From NCBI GenBank assembly GCA_035942915.1, contig DASZCR010000188.1, forward strand, positions 1 to 24,057: DNA of 24,057 nt, in the 5' to 3' direction. Origin of the DNA: DASZCR01 sp035942915. Its GTDB lineage: Bacteria > Acidobacteriota > Blastocatellia > Pyrinomonadales > Pyrinomonadaceae. Made by a program: the position numbers and the translations under genes. Each line of letters starts with the position of its first letter. Positions within the stretch are counted from its first letter, which is position 1. The notes under the pieces were generated by a model. It saw nothing but the letters and a program-made list of their open reading frames with translations, did no database searches and was not told where the DNA came from. This document shows positions 7,786 to 15,242 of this stretch, piece by piece.

Positions 7786-7786
7786 T
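7781..7786 (+). promoter_or_regulatory. Perfect -10 hexamer at the deacetylase stop, possible internal promoter for mtgA
   Basis: TATAAT overlaps the TAA stop of the deacetylase gene and lies 65 bp before the mtgA ATG. No -35 hexamer resembling TTGACA sits at 16-18 nt upstream, and there is no TGn extension, so it could equally be chance at a Leu-stop junction. Confidence 0.25.
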
Positions 7787-7850
7787 TCGCACAGCGCGGT
7801 CGAGAAGGCGTCGCACGAAGTCTTCAGCCTTGACCGCCGCACGTTTCGTG

Positions 7851-8642
7851 ATGCTGAGAATCGTCAAAACAGTCTGTCTTATCCTGCTCGCGCTGCTGAT
7901 GGCATGGATTGTCTACGAGGTAGTGACCTTCCCGCGCATCTCGCGCCTGCGAACGCAGAACCCGGAGACGACCAGCATGATTGAGACGCGCCTTGAAGAG
8001 GCGCGCAAGGAAGGCCGCGAACCGAAGCGTTTTCAGGTCTGGGTGCCGCTTGAGAGAATCTCGCCGCACCTGCAACGCGCCGTCCTCGCAGGCGAGGACA
8101 CGAACTTCGCCACGCACAACGGCTTCGACTACGAGGCCATTCAGAGGGCTTGGGAGGAGGGGCAGAAGGAGGCCGCCAAGCAGGCCAAAGAGGAGGGTGA
8201 AGAGGACTCCGCGAGTTGGATACCTGACTTGTCGAGTTTCAAGCGCGGCGGCTCGACCATCTCGCAGCAACTTGCCAAGAATCTTTATCTCTCGTCGGAG
8301 CGTTCGGCCGCACGCAAGGCGCGCGAGGCCGTCATCACATACTTCCTCGAACGCAACCTCTCGAAGCGTCGGATACTGGAAATCTATCTCAACGTCATCG
8401 AGTGGGGCGACGGCATCTACGGCGCAGAGGCGGCGGCGCGCACCTACTTCAACAAGTCGGCCGCAGACCTCAGTCCGCGCGAAGCGGCCTTCCTCTCGGC
8501 GATGATTCCGAACCCGCGCACGGTTTTCAACCCGCAGCCGACGGCGCAGAACCCGAAATCGAATCTCAAACGCGTGCAGCGACGCCAGCGCGTCATCCTG
8601 CGCGGGATGCCCTTCGTCAAACTACCGCCCGGTACGGGCTGA
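7851..8642 (+). CDS. mtgA: Monofunctional peptidoglycan glycosyltransferase (GT51, MtgA-like)
   Basis: A 263-residue single-pass inner-membrane enzyme that polymerises lipid II into glycan strands in the periplasm. One N-terminal helix (about residues 5-25) anchors it. GT51 motifs follow in order: AVLAGEDTNFATHNGFDYEAI with the catalytic Glu in GED, RGGSTISQQLAKNLYLS, RKAREAVITYFLERNLSKRRILEIYLN, and GAEAAARTYFNKSAADLSPREAAFLSAMIPNP. There is no transpeptidase domain, so it is monofunctional. A Glu/Lys-rich insert (about residues 105-130, WEEGQKEAAKQAKEEGEED) separates the first two motifs and is longer than in enterobacterial MtgA. ATG 7851 is chosen; GTG 7848 and TTG 7830 are in-frame alternatives. 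It is the last gene of the rightward run and is followed by a terminator. Confidence 0.92.
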   Translation: MLRIVKTVCLILLALLMAWIVYEVVTFPRISRLRTQNPETTSMIETRLEEARKEGREPKRFQVWVPLERISPHLQRAVLAGEDTNFATHNGFDYEAIQRAWEEGQKEAAKQAKEEGEEDSASWIPDLSSFKRGGSTISQQLAKNLYLSSERSAARKAREAVITYFLERNLSKRRILEIYLNVIEWGDGIYGAEAAARTYFNKSAADLSPREAAFLSAMIPNPRTVFNPQPTAQNPKSNLKRVQRRQRVILRGMPFVKLPPGTG

Positions 8643-8662
8643 ACTCTCACGTCAGCAAAAGC

Positions 8663-8698
8663 AGAAGGGGCGCGTGGATTAGTTCCAGCGCCCCTTCT
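8663..8698. terminator. Bidirectional terminator between mtgA and the Roadblock gene
   Basis: AGAAGGGGCGC (8663-8673) pairs perfectly with GCGCCCCTTCT (8688-8698). An inner TGGA/TCCA stem sits behind one bulged base, with a 5-nt loop. On the minus strand a TTTTGC tract follows the hairpin; on the plus strand the downstream sequence is pyrimidine-rich but has no long T-run. It sits between two convergent genes. Confidence 0.75.
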
Positions 8699-8724
8699 CT
8701 CGTGTGTGTGGTTGTCGGTGTAGG

Positions 8725-9090
8725 TTAGATGGCGAACTCGCGTGCGAGTGCGAGTTCGGCTTTGCGCAGTTCAAAGCGGCCGCGACCGAGGTTTCCGTCA
8801 GGACTGAGTGCGAGGACGACGAAGTAGTCGCGCGTGAAGAGTCGGGCGACGAGCGTCATGCGCTCGAAGGCGACGCAGAGTTCGCGCACCCCGCCGAGTC
8901 CGGTGTCGTTGCCCGCGCGCTGTGCGTTGCGCACGAGCGAAGTCACTTCGGCCGAGGCCACGTCCATGTTGGCCTCGCTCCCCTCAGGCAGCAGGACTTT
9001 CTCGACCGAGATGCCGTCCGTGCCTAAGATGAGTGCTCCTAAAGCCCCCTCGGTTCGCTCGACGATGTTTTCGAGTGCTTCTCTGAACAT
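8725..9090 (-). CDS. Roadblock/LC7 domain protein (MglB-like), last gene of the pil operon
   Basis: A 121-residue protein that is one Roadblock/LC7 domain: an N-terminal helix (FREALENIVERTEGALGALIL), a strand with a Gly-Thr-Asp-Gly turn, a central helix in which ASAEVTSLVRNAQRAG is recognisable, and C-terminal strands ending DYFVVLALSPDGNLGRGRFELRKAE. Such proteins dimerise and regulate Ras-like GTPases; in Myxococcus MglB is the GAP for MglA, which sets the polarity of type IV pili (established knowledge). The gene starts 15 bp after the pilQ stop with a strong AAGGAG Shine-Dalgarno (spacing about 8), so it is the last gene of the pil operon. A role in pilus placement or regulation is an inference from this position. 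No MglA-type GTPase gene is in the window. Confidence 0.82.
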   Translation of the reverse strand: MFREALENIVERTEGALGALILGTDGISVEKVLLPEGSEANMDVASAEVTSLVRNAQRAGNDTGLGGVRELCVAFERMTLVARLFTRDYFVVLALSPDGNLGRGRFELRKAELALAREFAI

Positions 9091-9105
9091 CAGTTCGGTC
9101 TCCTT

Positions 9106-11343
9106 TCAGGGACGCGCGCCGCTTCCGGGCTGCGGCTGTGGCGTTGAAGGCGGGGTGTTGACAGACGGGTTAGGAACCACAATCAGCGGCGTCGTCGGCT
9201 GCTGCTGTTGTTCGGTTTGCGGCGCGGAGGCCGGAGTGTTCGACTGCGGGTTGCCGAGCGGCACGGGCTGCGGGATGGAGGTGAAGCGCGTGCGGTCGGT
9301 CGCCGCTCCGCCTTCGACGCGGCGGCCTTGATAGTCGGGACGATAGATGCGCGGCGTGATGAAGAAGAGTATCTCGTCGGTCGTGCGCGCCGTCGCGCGG
9401 CGCTTGAAGAGGTTGCCGATGACGGGGATGCCGGAGAGTCCGGGCGTGCGGTTCTGCGTCTCGGCCTCGCGGTCGTTGAGCACGCCGCCGACGACCGTCG
9501 TGCCGCCATCGGGCACGAGCACTTCGGTCTGCATGCGCTGCGTGTCGATGCCGGGCGTGCCGAGCGAGTTGGTGAGCGTGCCGTTGACGGTGTTGTTCTC
9601 CATCGTGACACGGAGGACGACCGAACCGGCGTCGGAAATCTGCGGCGTGATGGAGAGACGCAAGGGGACGGAGACGAAGGTGGTGGTGAAGACGTTGCCG
9701 CCGCCTGCGCCGCCCGTCTGCGGCGTGACGACCGGAATCTGCGAGCCGCTCTCAATCTGCGCGGCGCGATTGTTCAAAGCAGTGACGCGCGGCGTGGCGA
9801 CCGTCTTGGCCTGACCCTTAGTCTCGGCCGCAGTGATGAGCGCGCTAATCTGCGCCGTGCCGAAGACGCCGGTCGTCAGACCGATGACGGTGTTGGCGGC
9901 CGTCGCGGCGAGGGTCGGCGTCGGCTGCGTCGTGCCGTCGAGTCCGCCGAAGACGCCCGCCGGGTTCGGGCCGGTGGCGACGGTGTTGCCGCCGCCTCCG
10001 CCGCCGGAGCCGGAGGTCGAAGGCAGCGTCGTGAAGTTGCCGAGCGCGCCGCGTCCCGTGCCGAGCACACCGGCCGAGAGTTGGACGCCGAGGTCGCGGC
10101 TGAAGTTGCGACTGGCGATGACGATGCGCGTCTCGATTTCCACCTGCGGTTCGGGCTGGTCGAGCAGCGTGATGAGTTGACGTATCGAGTCGATGTTCTC
10201 GCGCACGTCCGTGATGATGAGCGTGTTGCTGCGCTCGTCATACTCGATGCCGCCGCGCTTGGAGAGACGACGGGAGATAATCGGCAGGATGCCGCCGCCC
10301 CCGCCTGCGCCGTCGCCGGAAGCCCCGCCGGTCGAGCCGCCGGAGAAGCCGCCGGTCGTGCCTGCGGCCTGACTGAGCGTTGCGCCTGCACGCGCGTAGT
10401 TGAGACGGACGAACTCGGTGATGAGCGGCGAGTTGTTCAGACGCGCATCGCGTATCTGCGCCTGCACGGCCGCCTCCGTGGCGAGCACTTCCTGCGTTGC
10501 CACGCGGAGGATGTTGCCGTTGGTTTCGATGCCGAGCCGGTTGGCCTTGAGGATAGCGTCGAGCGCGATGTTCCAAGGAACTTCCGTCACGTTGATGGTG
10601 ACGGGCACGCGGCCAACAGAGTTGTCGATGACGAAATTAACGCCGTACTGCTCGGTGATGTAGTTGAGGATGTCTCGGATGTCTGCGTTGACGACGTTTA
10701 AGTTGACGGGTTCGCCGATGAAGCCTGGTTCGCCGTAGCGACGCCCCTGGTCTGACTGCTGCGTGTTGTTGGGCGAGGCGGGCGTGATGCCGGGGTTCGC
10801 GGTCTGCGCCGTCACGTCGGTCGCGGGCGCTTTGACGGTTTCGGACGCGGCGGCCGACGGCGCGACTGTTTCGACGTGTGCCTTCATCTTCGCACCGCCG
10901 ACATCGGTCGAGACAGGCCAGAGTTCCAGCACGAGGTCGTTATCGTTCAGTTGCGAGCGGTCGCGCACGGGCGCGCGCAGGGCAATCTGCAAACTGGCGG
11001 TCGCCGCGCCGTTCGAGTGCGCGCGCGCGACCGTCACCTTCGAGACGAGCGGCGAACTGAAGTGGTAGTTCGGCGCGAGGCGCGAGGCATCGACGCCGGG
11101 CAGTTCGACGACGAGCGAATCGGGCGCGGGGCGGCGCACGGTGTAAGCCATCGGCGCAGTCCCGGCGATGATGATGCGCGTGGCCGCGCCGTCGGTCACG
11201 GCGCGGACGGCCTTGGCGACGGGCGGTGACGACAGGGCGGTCGCGCCGCCCGCGAGGGCGTTCGCGCCGAGCGCGCACACGAGCAGGAGGCCGAGCGCGC
11301 CTCTGCGTGCGAACGCATAGAAGGTCTGTAATTTGAAGTCCAT
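9106..11343 (-). CDS. pilQ: Type IV pilus secretin PilQ
   Basis: A 745-residue outer-membrane secretin that forms the pilus exit pore. A signal peptide (about residues 1-32, ending ANALAGG) is followed by an AMIN domain for peptidoglycan contact (about 40-143). Next come a linker, an STN/N-domain block (VNLNVVNADIRDILNYITEQYGVNF, about 210-290), and a second N-domain with two glycine-rich inserts. The secretin barrel starts near VEIETRIVIASRNFSRDLG and ends with TTDEILFFITPRIYRP. The tail is Pro/Gln-rich. I place the start at ATG 11343, not at the in-frame ATG 11358: the codons between them contain AAGGAA, which is the natural Shine-Dalgarno for 11343, while 11358 has none. It lies 327 bp downstream of pilP, an unusually long gap for this operon. 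Confidence 0.93.
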   Translation of the reverse strand: MDFKLQTFYAFARRGALGLLLVCALGANALAGGATALSSPPVAKAVRAVTDGAATRIIIAGTAPMAYTVRRPAPDSLVVELPGVDASRLAPNYHFSSPLVSKVTVARAHSNGAATASLQIALRAPVRDRSQLNDNDLVLELWPVSTDVGGAKMKAHVETVAPSAAASETVKAPATDVTAQTANPGITPASPNNTQQSDQGRRYGEPGFIGEPVNLNVVNADIRDILNYITEQYGVNFVIDNSVGRVPVTINVTEVPWNIALDAILKANRLGIETNGNILRVATQEVLATEAAVQAQIRDARLNNSPLITEFVRLNYARAGATLSQAAGTTGGFSGGSTGGASGDGAGGGGGILPIISRRLSKRGGIEYDERSNTLIITDVRENIDSIRQLITLLDQPEPQVEIETRIVIASRNFSRDLGVQLSAGVLGTGRGALGNFTTLPSTSGSGGGGGGNTVATGPNPAGVFGGLDGTTQPTPTLAATAANTVIGLTTGVFGTAQISALITAAETKGQAKTVATPRVTALNNRAAQIESGSQIPVVTPQTGGAGGGNVFTTTFVSVPLRLSITPQISDAGSVVLRVTMENNTVNGTLTNSLGTPGIDTQRMQTEVLVPDGGTTVVGGVLNDREAETQNRTPGLSGIPVIGNLFKRRATARTTDEILFFITPRIYRPDYQGRRVEGGAATDRTRFTSIPQPVPLGNPQSNTPASAPQTEQQQQPTTPLIVVPNPSVNTPPSTPQPQPGSGARP

Positions 11344-11670
11344 ATTCTTTTCCTTCATGGAGTCTAAGTCGGCTCTCTACCGACCTCCGCCACGCGCTAA
11401 CGCTCGTTGGGAGCAACGATGAGATGCATGCTCCTAAAAAGCGCGCGCCGCACAACGCGGAGGCGCGAACGAGAACCTTGTTGTCAAAAGACCCGTCGGC
11501 GAAGCGAGGCGTACTCGGTTTCCGCTTCGGAGCGAAGCGGAAAAACGTCAAGGTGAGGTGTCGAGGTGTAAACTTGCGGGCGGGTTGCGGGGGCGACTTA
11601 ATGCGACGGCCGCCGCTTGCGCGCGTCTCAGGCTCTCTTGCGTGCGCGCGCGGCCGTCGAACGTCAGAAT
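11344..11670 (-). other. pilP-pilQ intergenic spacer with three hairpins
   Basis: This 327-bp gap has no plausible gene on either strand. It holds three perfect stem-loops: TTTCCGCTTCG paired across a 3-nt loop (11519-11543, 11-bp stem), CGTTG/CAACG (11405-11418) and GTCGG/CCGAC (11368-11384). The first has no T-tract after it on the minus strand, so it is not a classical terminator of pil transcripts. No convincing promoter for pilQ was seen. A role in mRNA processing or in differential stability of the secretin message is possible. Confidence 0.55.
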
Positions 11671-12318
11671 TTAGCGGTTGCCGTCGGTCGAGGCGCTCTC
11701 CTGTCGCGTCTCCTTCTTCTCGGTCGCTTCGGAGGCAGACTGTTTGGGAGCGACCGTCGTCGTCTTGGTCGTCGTCATCGAGTCGCGCACGGCGTCTGGT
11801 TGACGCAAGGGTTTGGCATCGACGACGACATCGCGGCGGCCGTCCGTCCAGAGGGTTTCGCGGCGGAAGACGAGCCGATGTTCTTCGATGGCGACGAGCA
11901 TCCCGTCGTAGAAACGCTCGCCGGGATAGATGACGTAGGAGAGGTTAATCGGCGTCGCTTCGACCATCGCCGCGTAGCCGCGCGGCGTGCGGAAGATGCC
12001 TGTCACCTGCACCTCGCTGAGGAGCAGCGCCGTCGTCGGCTTCGGAGCAGGCTGTTGCAGGTTCATCGCCGCCGCTTTCTGCGCCTTGTAACGCTCGATG
12101 CGCGCCTCGACGGGCGGGACGACGACCGGGGTCGCCACTTTCTTGACGACCTTGCGCTTGACCGGCGGCTTGTACCTGACGAACGGGTCTTTGCGCGCGG
12201 GGTTATAGGTCGTGCTCGCCTCCTGCGCGAAGGCGGCCGGGGTGCAGAGGAGCGCGAGCGCGCACGGCGCGACGAACGCGCTCAACGCCTGTCGAATCAT
12301 CTTCTGAGAGTTCTTCAT
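11671..12318 (-). CDS. pilP: PilP-like type IV pilus lipoprotein/periplasmic linker
   Basis: A 215-residue exported protein with an N-terminal signal sequence (about residues 1-31, ending AAFAQ). There is no cysteine lipobox, unlike classical PilP lipoproteins. A proline- and lysine-rich segment includes NPARKDPFVRY, matching the RDPF motif of PilP. A compact beta domain follows (about 98-165: LSEVQVTGIFRTPRGYAAMVE, YVIYPGERFYDGMLVAIEEHRLVFR), which in PilP links the PilN/PilO dimer to the N-domains of PilQ. The C-terminal 40 residues are Thr/Ser/Glu-rich and low in complexity. The assignment rests on these motifs and on position between pilO and pilQ. It starts 24 bp after the pilO stop. Confidence 0.82.
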   Translation of the reverse strand: MKNSQKMIRQALSAFVAPCALALLCTPAAFAQEASTTYNPARKDPFVRYKPPVKRKVVKKVATPVVVPPVEARIERYKAQKAAAMNLQQPAPKPTTALLLSEVQVTGIFRTPRGYAAMVEATPINLSYVIYPGERFYDGMLVAIEEHRLVFRRETLWTDGRRDVVVDAKPLRQPDAVRDSMTTTKTTTVAPKQSASEATEKKETRQESASTDGNR

Positions 12319-12342
12319 GGCCTGTTCCTGAAATTAAAGAAT

Positions 12343-13080
12343 CTACTTGGTAGCAGCGGCGGGCTGAGCGCCCGTCGCCGTCGGAGCCTGACTGGCGGCC
12401 TGCGCGGCGCTCGACGCGCCGTTTAAGGCCGGTGCGGCGCTGGCCGGTTGACCGGGCTGTGCTGCGCCCGGTGCTGCTGCACCGGCGGGCGCGGGCGTGA
12501 CGTTCTGCAACTTCTCCGGCGACGCGTAGTATGCCGTCAGCAAAAACTTCGCGTTGATGGTCTTGTTGTCGCCTTCCTTCTGGTCTTTGACCTGCGCGAC
12601 CTTGAAGTCCGTGACGGAGACGATGCGCTGGTAGGAGGCGATGGAGGCGAAGAAGGCCCCGACGTTGTTGTAGGTGCCCGCCACTTCAACCTCGATGGGC
12701 TTGCCCGTGTAGAAGTCCTGCTGCACGTCCTCTTTCGGCATGAAGCTCATCAGCGTGAGATGGCCTCTGGCTCTGTCCTGCACGTTCTGCAAGACCATCG
12801 TCAGTTCGCGCTGTTCGGGGAGCAGCGCCTTCAGGTCGTCGTAGTCGGCCTGCACGCGCGCGTAGGCCACCTTGAACTCGTTGAGTCGCTGCGAGGCAAT
12901 CTGCGCTTTGGCATTCTCCTGCTGCAACTTCTCGACCTTCGCCTGAATCTCGGCCGTCTCGGCGCGCGTCCCGCTGGTCAGGAAATACCAGAAGCCCGCG
13001 CTGAGGATGACTGCGACGAGGCCGAAGAGGCCGACCTGCACGTACCAGGCTTTTTCTTGTAAAGCTTCGAGTTTTATCAT
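12343..13080 (-). CDS. pilO: Type IV pilus inner-membrane platform protein PilO
   Basis: A 245-residue bitopic inner-membrane protein: a short cytoplasmic N-terminus, one helix (about residues 15-35), a coiled coil (about 40-75, ETAEIQAKVEKLQQENAKAQ), and a ferredoxin-like periplasmic domain with LMSFMPKEDVQQDFYTGKPIEVEVAGTYNNVGAFFASIASY, the part most alike across PilO proteins. The last 60 residues are Ala/Pro/Gln-rich and probably disordered. PilO pairs with PilN to form the alignment complex under the secretin. The ATG at 13080 is chosen because GAGGGA lies about 8 nt before it; an in-frame GTG 30 nt upstream has no Shine-Dalgarno. Confidence 0.9.
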   Translation of the reverse strand: MIKLEALQEKAWYVQVGLFGLVAVILSAGFWYFLTSGTRAETAEIQAKVEKLQQENAKAQIASQRLNEFKVAYARVQADYDDLKALLPEQRELTMVLQNVQDRARGHLTLMSFMPKEDVQQDFYTGKPIEVEVAGTYNNVGAFFASIASYQRIVSVTDFKVAQVKDQKEGDNKTINAKFLLTAYYASPEKLQNVTPAPAGAAAPGAAQPGQPASAAPALNGASSAAQAASQAPTATGAQPAAATK

Positions 13081-13131
13081 CGTCTTATTCCCTCGTGCCG
13101 CGTCGGGCACGTCTGCTGAGGTCTTCGGCTC

Positions 13132-13830
13132 TTACTTCTGCGCAATCTGGTTGGGGGCGGCCGGCGGTGCGGGCGCGCCCGGCAGCGGCGCGGGCTTGTC
13201 GGTCGTCGGCCCGTACTTGCACTTAATCTTGAAGCGCACGGTCTGCGGCTTGACGGTTAAATCAATCTCGCCGCCGAGGTCTTTGTAGTCGGCCACGTTG
13301 ACTTCCAAATCCTTGCGCTGCGTCTCAAGGTTGACGTTGGTGAAGAGCCCGTCGGAGAACTCAAGCTTGCGGCCGAACTCGGTGACGGCAGACTCGTTGG
13401 GCGAGTGGCCTTCGATAATCAGTTCGCCGTTCTTCTGCTCGATGGATTCGAGACGAAAATCGGCGATGGTCGGCATCCGCTGGTTAATCTCCGAGAGGAC
13501 GGCGACGGGGCCTTTCTGCGACGCGCGCAGTTTCTTGATGGCCTCGATGCGTACCTGAATGGCCTGAATCTTCTTCTCCAACTCGGCCTGCTCTTTGTTG
13601 ACGGCCTCCATCTGCTTGGCAATCTGCTGCTGGCGTTCGAGTTCGGCCTGCGCGGCGGCGTGTGCCGAGTTGGCGCTCATGTACTCGAAAATCATACCGA
13701 GCGCCATCAGAGAGAAGACGGCGGCCATCAGCATCATGCTGCGCGCGCGCGGGTTGGCGACCTTCGCTTCGACGACGGCGACGCTGCGTGCGCGGTCTGT
13801 GACGGAATCTAACAGGTTGACCTTAATCAT
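13132..13830 (-). CDS. pilN: Type IV pilus assembly protein PilN
   Basis: A 232-residue bitopic membrane protein. The cytoplasmic N-terminus carries IKVNLLDS, the INLLP-like motif that docks into the groove of PilM. A membrane helix (about 32-52) is followed by a long coiled coil (about 55-103, Gln/Glu/Lys-rich) and a periplasmic ferredoxin-like domain (about 108-205). The tail is Pro/Ala-rich. Its ATG directly abuts the TAA of pilM with no spacer, and its Shine-Dalgarno (GGAGG) lies inside the last codons of pilM, so translation is probably coupled. This fits a fixed PilM:PilN ratio. Confidence 0.92.
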   Translation of the reverse strand: MIKVNLLDSVTDRARSVAVVEAKVANPRARSMMLMAAVFSLMALGMIFEYMSANSAHAAAQAELERQQQIAKQMEAVNKEQAELEKKIQAIQVRIEAIKKLRASQKGPVAVLSEINQRMPTIADFRLESIEQKNGELIIEGHSPNESAVTEFGRKLEFSDGLFTNVNLETQRKDLEVNVADYKDLGGEIDLTVKPQTVRFKIKCKYGPTTDKPAPLPGAPAPPAAPNQIAQK

Positions 13831-14892
13831 TTATGCCTCCACTCCTCTCAAAGCGAGTCCGACGGCGACGGCCATCTCCGGCACGACATCGCGCATGTAG
13901 TCGGGGTCGAAGCGGCGCGCATCGACCTTAATCTTGCGGAACGGGTCGAACCGCTCGACGGGAATCTCAAAGCGCCCGGCAAGGAATTCGGGCAGCCCCG
14001 CGAGTTTCGAGCCGCCGCCGGAAATGAGAATCTTCTGCACGGCGGCGTCCGACTCGTCCGAGGTCGCGCGGTAGAAGTCGAAGGTCTTGGAGATTTCGAG
14101 TGCGAGCATGTCGGAGACGGTTTCAAGCACGGCCTCCATGTCAATGGGCTGTCCGTCGCTGGGCGGCGTGCCGCCGCGCTTGACGGCCTCGGCCTGCTCG
14201 AACGTCAATCCCAACTCTTTTTGCAGGAGCGACGTGTACTGGTTGCCGCCGACGGTCACATCGCGCGTGAAGACGCTGCGCGTGCCCTTGAGGATATTGA
14301 TGTTCATCGTCGAAGCACCGACGTTTAAGAGAGCTACCGTCTCGTCGGGCGTCGGTTCGTAGTTGACCTCGTAGCAGTTCTGAAGGGCGAAGGCATCAAC
14401 GTCGATGATTTCGGGCTGCTTACCGGCAAGCTGGATGGCCTGCTTGATGTTGGCGACGAAGTCGCGCTTGCAGGCGGCCATCAGGACGTGGAGCGAATCG
14501 GGGCCGGAGCCGACCACCTGATAGTCGAGGCTCACGTCCGAGATGTCGAACGGGATGTGCTCCTCGGCGTGCCAGTCGATAGACTCTTCCAACTCCTCCG
14601 GGCTCATCTGCGGGACGATGATGTTTTTGACGATGACGGAGCTGCCGGAGACACCGGCTGCGACGCGGTCGGCCTTAATCTGGTGTGCGCCGAAGATGCT
14701 CGCGATGACGTTCGAGACGTCGTTGAGTTCCATGATTTGGCCGTCGACGACCGTGTCGGGCTGAAGGCTTTCGTAGCCGAGACTGGCGAGCGAGAGGTTG
14801 CCGGGCTTGCCCTGTAACTCGATGGCTTTGACCGAACTCGAACCGATGTCTAAACCGACGAGATTCTTTTTGCCGAGGCTTCTTTTAAACAT
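13831..14892 (-). CDS. pilM: Type IV pilus assembly ATPase-like protein PilM
   Basis: A 353-residue cytoplasmic protein of the actin/FtsA fold that anchors the pilus inner-membrane platform through PilN. The first phosphate loop is GLDIGSSSVKAIEL (13-26), and the adenosine-binding motif is SGGGSKLAGLPEF (about 291-303). WHAEEHIPFDISDVSLDYQV and LNVGASTMNI are further PilM-typical stretches. It is the first gene of the operon. AAGGA is centred about 13-15 nt upstream of the ATG, a rather long spacing. The transcript reaching it has a leader of about 550 nt that contains a GEMM-I riboswitch. Confidence 0.94.
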   Translation of the reverse strand: MFKRSLGKKNLVGLDIGSSSVKAIELQGKPGNLSLASLGYESLQPDTVVDGQIMELNDVSNVIASIFGAHQIKADRVAAGVSGSSVIVKNIIVPQMSPEELEESIDWHAEEHIPFDISDVSLDYQVVGSGPDSLHVLMAACKRDFVANIKQAIQLAGKQPEIIDVDAFALQNCYEVNYEPTPDETVALLNVGASTMNINILKGTRSVFTRDVTVGGNQYTSLLQKELGLTFEQAEAVKRGGTPPSDGQPIDMEAVLETVSDMLALEISKTFDFYRATSDESDAAVQKILISGGGSKLAGLPEFLAGRFEIPVERFDPFRKIKVDARRFDPDYMRDVVPEMAVAVGLALRGVEA

Positions 14893-14895
14893 AGG

Positions 14896-15036
14896 TTATT
14901 TGTTCCTTGCGACTTTCGTTTGAGCGTTCTTGCGTTGGAGACGCCTCAGACGTGCGCGCACGCGTCGCACTCTCTGGCGTGCGACGCGCGCGGCAGGCGT
15001 TTGCGTTGAGCGGGCTTCTGCTGCTGCGGGTTTCAT
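14896..15036 (-). CDS. Candidate small arginine-rich protein in the pil leader
   Basis: A 46-codon frame, ATG at 15034-15036, whose stop lies 3 nt before the pilM ATG. About a third of its residues are Arg or Lys, with repeated ARVARQRVRRVRARLRR-like runs. A GGAG (spacing about 11) and a GGAA next to the ATG could serve as a ribosome-binding site. The Shine-Dalgarno of pilM lies inside its last codons, so it could act as a translation-coupled leader peptide. GC-rich leader sequence with CGN triplets also yields such frames by chance, so this is only a candidate. Confidence 0.25.
   Translation of the reverse strand: MKPAAAEARSTQTPAARVARQRVRRVRARLRRLQRKNAQTKVARNK
14961..14988 (-). promoter_or_regulatory. 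Strong hairpin in the pil leader, upstream of pilM
   Basis: A perfect 10-bp stem (CGCGTCGCAC against GTGCGACGCG) with an 8-nt loop lies about 70-95 nt before the pilM start. No U-tract follows it on the minus strand, so it is not a simple terminator. It may belong to the expression platform of the riboswitch upstream, but no alternative pairing with the aptamer was established. Confidence 0.45.
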
Positions 15037-15242
15037 TTCCGTGCGGGACTCCGTTCGAGCTAGGACGGAGCGTGTGTCGCGCTGCTTCGTGTCCAGAGGG
15101 ATAAAACTCGTCGGCCGCGTCGGAACTTGCGCGGGTTCATCGGCGGTCGAGTTTTCAGACAAACAGAAGAGCAGGCGGAGGGGGGTTCGGGCGGGAACGG
15201 TCGAAGTTGCTCCGCTTCGGCTTCCCGGCTCGGACAGGCCGT

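Noticed and set aside
9208..10701. Long open frame (497 codons) on the plus strand opposite pilQ
   Set aside because: It is a codon-structure shadow of the GC-rich pilQ gene: Arg/Asp/Glu/Ala-rich, no domain, no ribosome-binding site. The same holds for the long antisense frames at 844-1923, 4070-5029, 6043-6861 and 11617-12426.
11519..11543. 11-bp hairpin between pilP and pilQ as a terminator
   Set aside because: On the minus strand the hairpin is preceded, not followed, by a T-run, so it should not stop pil transcription.
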